From contig JAPUFZ010000380.1 in NCBI GenBank assembly GCA_027293245.1, positions 1-11,049 of the forward strand: a DNA stretch of 11,049 nt, written 5' to 3'. The DNA comes from Gammaproteobacteria bacterium (GTDB lineage Bacteria > Pseudomonadota > Gammaproteobacteria > GCA-001735895). Positions 5,932 to 11,049 of the stretch are shown here, in pieces. Numbering within the stretch: position 1 is the stretch's first letter; each line of letters begins with the position of its first letter. The notes beneath the pieces were generated by a model. It had not been told where the DNA came from, ran no database searches, and saw only the letters and a program-made list of their open reading frames with translations. The translations under genes were made by a program, and so were the position numbers.

Positions 5932-6888
5932 ATGGATTCGACAACTTTAGTCAAAGTTGAAAACCTGACCCGTTTCTACCAGAAACATTGTGCGATTAAC
6001 CAACTAAGTTTCTCTCTTGAAGCCGGTGAAGTACTCGGCTTTCTTGGACCCAATGGCGCTGGAAAGACGACCACAATGCAGATAATCACCGGTAATCTTG
6101 CGCCCAGCGAAGGCCAGGTGAGTATTAACGGTTTCGATATTATCGAATCACCCCGCCAGGCCAAACAACTGATCGGATATCTGCCGGAACATCCTCCGGT
6201 TTACCGTGATGCCACAGTGGATGAATTTCTTAAATATTGCGCACAATTACGCAGGCTGAAACGAGCCGGGATCGCAACAGCGATGGCGCAGGCCAAGGCA
6301 AATTGCGGCCTCAACGATGTCGGACATCGCCTGATCGGTAATCTGTCAAAAGGCTATCAACAGCGTGTCGGCATAGCCCAGGCCATTATTCACAACCCAC
6401 TCGTGGTGATTCTGGACGAACCGACAATTGGACTCGATCCAATTCAAATACGCGAAATTCGCAGCCTGATCAAGACCCTGGGGAAAGAACGCAGCGTCAT
6501 CATTTCGAGCCATATATTATCCGAAGTGCAGGCCACCTGTGATCGCGTACTGATTATTCGAGAGGGTAAATTAATTTATAACGCATCGATTGAGGCCCTC
6601 GAGAACCAGGGTAAGGAACTCAGTATAACGGTCGCCCTAAAACAACCACCGGGGATTGAGTATTTAATCGAGATCGATCAGGTCGAACACGTCGAAACCA
6701 TCGACGATAATCGATTTCGGCTCTACTTTAATAGTAGCTCACCCGCTGAATCCGTGGTTAAAGCATCAGTAGAACAACAATGGGGACTTTATGAACTAGT
6801 GCCCGATCGCGCCTCCCTGGAAGACCTGTTTATCGAGTTAACACGGGATAAACCGGTTGCCGGCGAGAGCCGGGAGTCCCGATCATGA
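5932..6888 (+). CDS. ABC transporter ATP-binding protein, ABC-2/GldA-like
   Basis: This is the cytoplasmic ATPase of a predicted ABC-2-type transporter, 318 residues long. Visible motifs are Walker A GPNGAGKTT (39-47), the Q-loop region GYLPEHPPVY (82-91) with Glu86 where many ABC proteins have Gln, the signature LSKGYQQRVG (138-147), Walker B LVVILDEP (157-164) with Asp162 and catalytic Glu163, D-loop GLDP (167-170) and switch His194 (SSH). All elements needed for ATP hydrolysis are intact. A C-terminal extension of about 100 residues ends in the ELTRD segment common in this class. The ATG at 5932 has no good Shine-Dalgarno sequence; the ATG at 5921 is in another frame. The TGA overlaps the permease ATG (ATGA). 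With the next three genes it resembles the GldA/F/G transporter of gliding bacteria, but its substrate is unknown. Confidence 0.93.
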   Translation: MDSTTLVKVENLTRFYQKHCAINQLSFSLEAGEVLGFLGPNGAGKTTTMQIITGNLAPSEGQVSINGFDIIESPRQAKQLIGYLPEHPPVYRDATVDEFLKYCAQLRRLKRAGIATAMAQAKANCGLNDVGHRLIGNLSKGYQQRVGIAQAIIHNPLVVILDEPTIGLDPIQIREIRSLIKTLGKERSVIISSHILSEVQATCDRVLIIREGKLIYNASIEALENQGKELSITVALKQPPGIEYLIEIDQVEHVETIDDNRFRLYFNSSSPAESVVKASVEQQWGLYELVPDRASLEDLFIELTRDKPVAGESRESRS

Positions 6889-7634
6889 TCATGACCATTG
6901 CCCGCCGGGAAATCACGGCCATGTTTCTATCGCCACTGGCATGGGTAATCCTGGGTGTTGTGCAAATTATCCTGGGTTACGTGTTTCTGGCCCAGCTGGA
7001 CAATTACTTTATTCTGCAATCCCGGTTACTAGCCCTGGAAAACGCACCCGGAGTTACCGATATCGTAATCGCATCAACGTTTCAGGTAGCTGCAATTATC
7101 CTGTTGATGATAATGCCACTAATCACCATGCGCACAATCGCCGAAGAAAAACGCAACAAAACCCTGACCCTGTTGATATCGTCTCCTCTCAGCATGACCG
7201 AAATCGTGCTGGGAAAGTTTCTCGGCCTGTTCCTGTTCGTATTTATCCTGGTCAGCCTTTTAATGTTAATGCCACTGTCACTCTACATGGGTACCGATCT
7301 CGATGCCGGCAAGTTATTTTCTATTTATCTTTCAATGTTATTGCTACTCGGATCCTTTGCGGCGATAGGCCTTTACCTGTCAAGCCTCACCGACAATCAA
7401 ACCATCGCCGCAGTGAGTACCTTCGGTGCACTATTGATGTTGTGGATCATCAACTGGCTGGGTGAATCGGTGGCTGATGGCCAGAGCGTGATGACCTACC
7501 TTTCCCTGCTGCATCATTATCAGAATATGCTAGAGGGAATTTTTGATTCCAGCGACCTGGCCTATTACCTGATCCTAATTGTCACTTTTTTGGTACTGAC
7601 GATCCGCCAACTGGACCGGGAGCGCCTGCTGTGA
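6885..7634 (+). CDS. ABC-2 type transporter permease, GldF-like
   Basis: This is the membrane subunit of the transporter, 249 residues with about six predicted helices (roughly 18-37, 62-82, 108-133, 145-167, 174-195 and 224-240). The stretch AEEKRNKTLTLLISSPLS (86-103) between helices 2 and 3 is the typical ABC-2 coupling segment found in GldF, NosY and related permeases. GGGAG at 6872-6876 lies eight bases before the ATG at 6885; a second ATG at 6891 (Met3) is possible. The start overlaps the ATPase stop and the stop overlaps the next gene start, so the three products are probably made together. The single short permease suggests a homodimer with two copies of the ATPase. The substrate cannot be read from the sequence. 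Confidence 0.92.
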   Translation: MIMTIARREITAMFLSPLAWVILGVVQIILGYVFLAQLDNYFILQSRLLALENAPGVTDIVIASTFQVAAIILLMIMPLITMRTIAEEKRNKTLTLLISSPLSMTEIVLGKFLGLFLFVFILVSLLMLMPLSLYMGTDLDAGKLFSIYLSMLLLLGSFAAIGLYLSSLTDNQTIAAVSTFGALLMLWIINWLGESVADGQSVMTYLSLLHHYQNMLEGIFDSSDLAYYLILIVTFLVLTIRQLDRERLL

Positions 7635-8998
7635 TGTTAAATCCACGCATTCGAAGACAATTGCGACTGCAGTCCGCGTTGTTCGTGGTATTGTTACTCG
7701 CTGCGATGGGCTTGCTGGCCTGGCTCAGCCAGCTCAATCCGCTGGTGATCGACCTCACTGCCAATCAACGCAACAGCCTGTCGCAGGAAACTATACGCCT
7801 GGTCAAATCACTCGAGCAACCACTGCAGATAACGGTTTTTGTTTCACCGCTAAATAAAAATCGTGCTGTACTCGAGCGTCTGTTCCAACGCTATGTGAAC
7901 GCCCAACCGTTAATCAGCTTTAGTATTGTGAACCCCGACCTGAGGCCTGATTTATTACGTGAACACAATATTCGTTTTGATGGTGAAACTTTGCTTGAAT
8001 ATCAGGATCGCTCAGAAAAAATCAGCCCGGTAACCGAAGCAAAAGTGACCAATTCAATCCAGCGGCTAATGCGTCAGGGGGATCGTTGGCTGGTTTTTTT
8101 ACAGGGTCACGGTGAGCGTGACCCCTATGGTGAAGCCAATCATGATTTTAGCCTGTTCGCCACCCAACTCACGAGCAAGGGTTATACGATTGAAAATTTG
8201 CTGCTGACACAAACCAACAGCATCCCAGCCAATACCGACGTGCTGGTAATTGCCAGTCCACGGGTTTCACTTTTACCCGGCGAGGTAGTATTGATACAGG
8301 CTTACCTCGAGCGCGGCGGCAATCTGTTATGGCTCGCCGATCCTGAACAATCAACCGAGGAGACTGGATTTATTTCAGACCTGCTGACGATAGAATTTCT
8401 ACCCGGCATCGTCGTCGATCCGAATAGCCAGCTATTGGGATTGAACCGGATTGATTTTGCTCTGGTAACTGAATATCCACGGCATCCGATAACACTCGGT
8501 CTCGACAGCCTGTCGATATTTCCACAGGCACAGGCAATCGAGTTTCATGGCGAATCAGGAATCTGGGAACAACGCAATTTTCTACGCAGCGGCGAATCGA
8601 GCTGGAACGAAACCGGCGAAATGGGCGGTGAAATATACCGTGGCGATAATGACGACGAGAGCAACGGGCCACTTAATATCGGTGTCAGCCTGGCGGCGAA
8701 CCGGCAAAATGACGACGGTGAAGCGACCGAGCAGCGGGTCGCAGTTGTCGGCGATGCCGACTTTCTATCCAACCGTTATCTCGGCAATGGTGGCAATCTC
8801 GAACTCGGACTCAACATGGTCAACTGGTTAAGCCATGATGATAATCTGATTGCGATTAGCCCACGCGCTGCACCCGACACCCTGCTCGATTTATCGCAAA
8901 CGCAACAAATTATTATTGGTTTTGGCTTCCTGCTGTTTATGCCTCTGGCGCTGTTTGGCACAGGTTTAATTATCTGGCTTAAACGCCGCAAACGTTAA
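7631..8998 (+). CDS. GldG-family ABC transporter auxiliary protein
   Basis: The 455-residue protein has one N-terminal membrane helix (about 14-34), a large domain that should lie outside the cytoplasm, and one C-terminal helix (about 428-449) ending in the basic tail KRRKR. The motif DLTANQRNSLSQET (41-54) just after the first helix and the LVFLQGHGERDP segment (154-165) are typical of the GldG/ABC_transp_aux family (PF09822 as I recall it). RVSLLPGEVVLIQAYLERGG (211-230) also fits the GldG/IFT52-like fold. In Flavobacterium, GldG works with GldA and GldF in gliding; in non-gliding bacteria its role is unknown. The start may be GTG 7631 (GTGA overlap with the permease stop) or ATG 7634; GGGAG at 7618-7622 suits either. 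The DUF4340 gene follows within 14 bases. Confidence 0.87.
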   Translation: MMLNPRIRRQLRLQSALFVVLLLAAMGLLAWLSQLNPLVIDLTANQRNSLSQETIRLVKSLEQPLQITVFVSPLNKNRAVLERLFQRYVNAQPLISFSIVNPDLRPDLLREHNIRFDGETLLEYQDRSEKISPVTEAKVTNSIQRLMRQGDRWLVFLQGHGERDPYGEANHDFSLFATQLTSKGYTIENLLLTQTNSIPANTDVLVIASPRVSLLPGEVVLIQAYLERGGNLLWLADPEQSTEETGFISDLLTIEFLPGIVVDPNSQLLGLNRIDFALVTEYPRHPITLGLDSLSIFPQAQAIEFHGESGIWEQRNFLRSGESSWNETGEMGGEIYRGDNDDESNGPLNIGVSLAANRQNDDGEATEQRVAVVGDADFLSNRYLGNGGNLELGLNMVNWLSHDDNLIAISPRAAPDTLLDLSQTQQIIIGFGFLLFMPLALFGTGLIIWLKRRKR

Positions 8999-9003
8999 AT
9001 CCT

Positions 9004-9858
9004 GTGCAAGCCATGCTAACCCGACGCTGGATTATCAACTTTCTGCTCATTGCGATAATAGCCATATCCTATTTCGTGGGCGATCGCTACTGGACTGACT
9101 CGCCTAATCAATCCAGCAATCCCATCAGTAGACTCAAGCCGGCAGATATAATGAGTGTCGCCTATGAGTTAGATGGCAACAGCTTTGTTTTGAGCAAATC
9201 CTCAGACCAGTGGCAACTTGAAACACCCGTTCAGTGGCCCGCAAATAACATCACCGTGGAACGTATAATCGCTATTCTGGCGAGCGAAACTGAAACCAGC
9301 ATAGCGGTCGACGGGATTGACCTGACAGCCCTGGGTTTGCAGGACCCGAAACTGACTCTGAGACTAAACGATACAGTAGTACTATTCGGCGCCACCAACA
9401 ACATAAACGACCGGCGTTATATATTGATCGGATCGACTATTTTTTTGCTGGCTGATGTGCATCTGCCCTTTATGGTTCAGGGTATTTCGGGTTTGATCGA
9501 CAAGCGTCTGTTACCAGGATCCATATCACTGCAGGCACTCGATATAGCCGGGTTAAGATTGAATAAAAATAACACCAGGACCTGGAACAGCAGCAATAAC
9601 ACGGCAATCAACACCGACCAGATAAATCGGCTGGTCAGCAACTGGCAAACTATCGAGGCTGGAACAATCCGGCGATACGACCCATCAGCCTCTGTACAAC
9701 AGAAGATCGTCGCTACCCTGAGCGACGGTTCCAGCATCGAGTTCTTGCTGATGGCCCGGGAACCCGAACTAGTCATCGCCCGGCCCGATCTCGATCTGCA
9801 GTATCATTTTACTGAAAAATATTTCGATGCATTGTTTTCAATCGACAATGCGGGCTAG
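9004..9858 (+). CDS. DUF4340-domain membrane-anchored protein
   Basis: The 284-residue protein begins with one membrane helix (about 9-26) that probably acts as an uncleaved anchor, followed by an extracytoplasmic region. WQLETPVQWPANNITVERII (around 70-89) and the later segment from IDLTALGLQDPKLTLRL through RRYILIGSTIFLLAD fit the DUF4340 pattern: a repeated beta-rich unit that compares a stored value with a displayed residue stretch. Its function is unknown. It usually sits beside GldG-like genes, as here, so it is likely the fourth component of the transporter. The start is GTG 9004 or, more likely, ATG 9013 directly before LTRRWIINF; neither has a good ribosome site. mutM follows after 30 bases and may be cotranscribed. 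Confidence 0.82.
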   Translation: MQAMLTRRWIINFLLIAIIAISYFVGDRYWTDSPNQSSNPISRLKPADIMSVAYELDGNSFVLSKSSDQWQLETPVQWPANNITVERIIAILASETETSIAVDGIDLTALGLQDPKLTLRLNDTVVLFGATNNINDRRYILIGSTIFLLADVHLPFMVQGISGLIDKRLLPGSISLQALDIAGLRLNKNNTRTWNSSNNTAINTDQINRLVSNWQTIEAGTIRRYDPSASVQQKIVATLSDGSSIEFLLMAREPELVIARPDLDLQYHFTEKYFDALFSIDNAG

Positions 9859-9888
9859 GGTATTTCCTCCCCGGCTGGGTATGGCCTG

Positions 9889-10698
9889 ATGCCCGAACTT
9901 CCCGAAGTCGAAACCACCATGCGCGGCATCGAACCCTATGTTTGCGGACAGGTCATAAAACGCTTCATAGTTCGCGATAATCGATTGCGCTGGCCAGTCG
10001 CCAGCGAAACCGCCAGTTTGCCGGGCCATCGTATAGAAAACCTGTCTCGACGCGGCAAATATATATTAATGCAACTCGACTGCGGCACACTGATCTGGCA
10101 CCTGGGTATGTCAGGTAGTATGAAAATCCTCCCGGCGGGCAGTCCGATCGAGAGTCATGAGCATATTGAAGTAGAACTGGCTTCAGGCTATGCGCTTAAG
10201 TTTCGCGATCCACGACGCTTTGGTGCCCTGCTTTACACCGAGTCCGACCCGTTAACCCACCCATTACTGCAAAACCTCGGCCCCGAACCCCTGTCTGCCG
10301 CATTCGACGGCGAGTATCTATATTCAGCTTGCCGTAAACGTAGCGCAGCAATCAAATCGGTGATAATGGACAGTCGTCGAGTCGCCGGCGTCGGCAATAT
10401 CTATGCCAGCGAAGCTCTATTTAGCGCTGGCATCAATCCCGCCCGGGCCGCCGGTAGAATCAGTAAGAAACGTCTCGATCGCCTGGTCATAGCCATTAAA
10501 GAAACCCTGCAGGCCGCTATACTGCAGGGCGGTACCACCTTGAAGGACTTTACTCAGGTCGATGGCAATCCAGGCTACTTCGGCCATCGACTCAATGTTT
10601 ATGGCGTCAAGGGTCCCTGTCCAGTCTGCGGCAAACCAGTCAAACAATCCAGGCAAGGGCAAAGGTCCACCTATTTTTGTCCTCAATGTCAGACATGA
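9889..10698 (+). CDS. mutM: Formamidopyrimidine-DNA glycosylase (Fpg/MutM)
   Basis: MutM is a bifunctional base-excision repair enzyme that removes 8-oxoguanine and formamidopyrimidines and cuts the abasic site by beta,delta-elimination. The 269 residues equal the E. coli length. The start is fixed by MPELPEVETT: Pro2 becomes the N-terminal catalytic nucleophile and Glu3 is essential. Lys57 (RRGKY) is the conserved lysine. The helix-two-turn-helix region holds DSRRVAGVGNIYASEALF (about 162-179). The C-terminal zinc finger is CPVC-x16-CPQC, with Arg259 (GQRST) at the DNA-contact position. All catalytic residues are present. An out-of-frame ATG at 9881 can be ignored; the ribosome site is weak. 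In E. coli mutM follows rpmBG directly; here the four-gene ABC module lies between. Identification is certain. Confidence 0.98.
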   Translation: MPELPEVETTMRGIEPYVCGQVIKRFIVRDNRLRWPVASETASLPGHRIENLSRRGKYILMQLDCGTLIWHLGMSGSMKILPAGSPIESHEHIEVELASGYALKFRDPRRFGALLYTESDPLTHPLLQNLGPEPLSAAFDGEYLYSACRKRSAAIKSVIMDSRRVAGVGNIYASEALFSAGINPARAAGRISKKRLDRLVIAIKETLQAAILQGGTTLKDFTQVDGNPGYFGHRLNVYGVKGPCPVCGKPVKQSRQGQRSTYFCPQCQT

Positions 10699-10699
10699 G

Positions 10700-10771
10700 T
10701 TAATTAGGGTGACAGTTAACTCAATTACGTCCCCTGCGACCTGGAGTCAGGTTAACTGTCACCTTAATTAA
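10700..10771. repeat. 72-base palindrome with 21-base arms between mutM and ggt
   Basis: The left arm (10700-10720) and right arm (10751-10771) are reverse complements at 20 of 21 positions; the remaining pair (10707 and 10764) can form G-U. The loop of 30 bases (10721-10750) contains a smaller CCTG/CAGG match. The left arm begins one base after the mutM stop, and the right arm contains the TAA stop of the convergent gene. There is no U-run, so it is not a standard intrinsic terminator, but a transcript from either side would fold into a very stable hairpin. The form suits a REP-like or MITE-like element, possibly of the kind moved by IS200-like Y1 (RAYT) transposases; that origin is inferred. 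Confidence 0.85.
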
Positions 10772-11049
10772 TCGGAATCGACCCGGGCTGCGCCAATACC
10801 CCGTGGATCAGAGGCAGCGTCTAGTTTACCGGTCCTGTGATCGACGATGATAGTTTGCATATTGCCGTATCGATATGATGACTGTTTTAATTCGTGACCC
10901 AGGTTTTTCAGGGCTTGCCGGGTTGCCTCGTCAAAAGTATTATCCTCGAAATATATGCTATCCGGGAAATACTGATGGTGGTAGCGCGGCAGAGAGACAA
11001 TCTCACTGGCACTGCCACCACGCAGAAACTCGAGCATACCGAGTAATTG
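10768..11049 (-). CDS. ggt: Gamma-glutamyltranspeptidase, C-terminal end (cut by window edge)
   Basis: The frame is open to the right edge, so the start is outside the window; 93 residues of the small-subunit end are visible. The segments LPRYHHQYFPDSIYFE, LKNLGHELK, QTIIVDHRTGKLDAASDPR and the following GIGAARVD match the end of the GGT small subunit, where a final ASDPR with a nearby glycine/alanine stretch is characteristic. GGT is made as a proenzyme, usually exported to the periplasm, that cuts itself into two subunits and hydrolyses or transfers the gamma-glutamyl group of glutathione. The catalytic threonine lies beyond the edge, so activity cannot be judged. The TAA stop lies in the right arm of the palindrome, and the gene converges on mutM. 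Confidence 0.85.
   Translation of the reverse strand, partial: QLLGMLEFLRGGSASEIVSLPRYHHQYFPDSIYFEDNTFDEATRQALKNLGHELKQSSYRYGNMQTIIVDHRTGKLDAASDPRGIGAARVDSD

Noticed and set aside
6857..7465. 202-residue plus-strand frame overlapping the permease
   Set aside because: It lies out of frame inside the permease gene, with shadow-frame composition and no recognisable motif.
8370..8672. 100-residue minus-strand frame inside the GldG-like gene
   Set aside because: It is antisense to a well-supported gene, arginine/serine-rich, and has no domain or ribosome site.
1..11049. CRISPR array, tRNA, rRNA, prophage, toxin-antitoxin or restriction system
   Set aside because: No regularly spaced repeats, cloverleaf-like sequence or matching gene products were seen on reading either strand.

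Overview
This window looks like chromosomal DNA of a gammaproteobacterium. The evidence is the folB-folK pair next to a PTR1/FolM-type pteridine reductase, a zinc-ribbon-free L33, an L28 of exactly 78 residues, a MutM the same length as the E. coli enzyme, and the rpmB-rpmG...mutM neighbourhood. No genus can be named. Gene density is high. I see no tRNA, rRNA, CRISPR array, transposase gene or prophage gene. Apart from one long palindrome near the right end, the window reads as core genome.

Layout from left to right. (1) Minus strand, 2365 to 1: midA-like methyltransferase, uppP (undecaprenyl-diphosphatase) and a VanZ-family membrane protein cut by the left edge. These are tightly spaced and probably one operon. 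(2) Plus strand, 2391-4198: pteridine reductase (folM-like) and hisC, starting divergently from the methyltransferase with only 25 bases between the two start codons. (3) 4199-4329: convergent intergenic region with two modest inverted repeats. (4) Minus strand, 5180 to 4330: folB and folK, overlapping by 4 bases. With the pteridine reductase this makes a small pterin/folate neighbourhood. (5) Plus strand, 5288-5810: a good promoter candidate, rpmB, rpmG and a clear intrinsic terminator. (6) Plus strand, 5932-9858: a four-gene membrane module (ABC ATPase, ABC-2 permease, GldG-like auxiliary protein, DUF4340 protein) whose first three genes overlap by 4 bases. (7) Plus strand, 9889-10698: mutM. 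(8) 10700-10771: a 72-base palindrome with 21-base arms filling the convergent gap. (9) Minus strand, 11049 to 10768: the C-terminal end of a gamma-glutamyltranspeptidase cut by the right edge.

How the genes relate. FolB and FolK make consecutive intermediates of dihydropterin synthesis, and FolM-type enzymes reduce dihydropterins. UppP recycles the lipid carrier of wall and surface-polysaccharide synthesis, and VanZ-family proteins are also envelope-linked. The ABC-2/GldG/DUF4340 module is the least understood part: its architecture recalls the GldA-GldF-GldG transporter of gliding Bacteroidota, but its substrate is unknown. It sits between rpmBG and mutM, which are adjacent in E. coli.

I found no clearly new biological system. 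The best leads are the ABC-2/GldG/DUF4340 module, the palindrome at 10700-10771, and the FolK that lacks two residues important in the E. coli enzyme.
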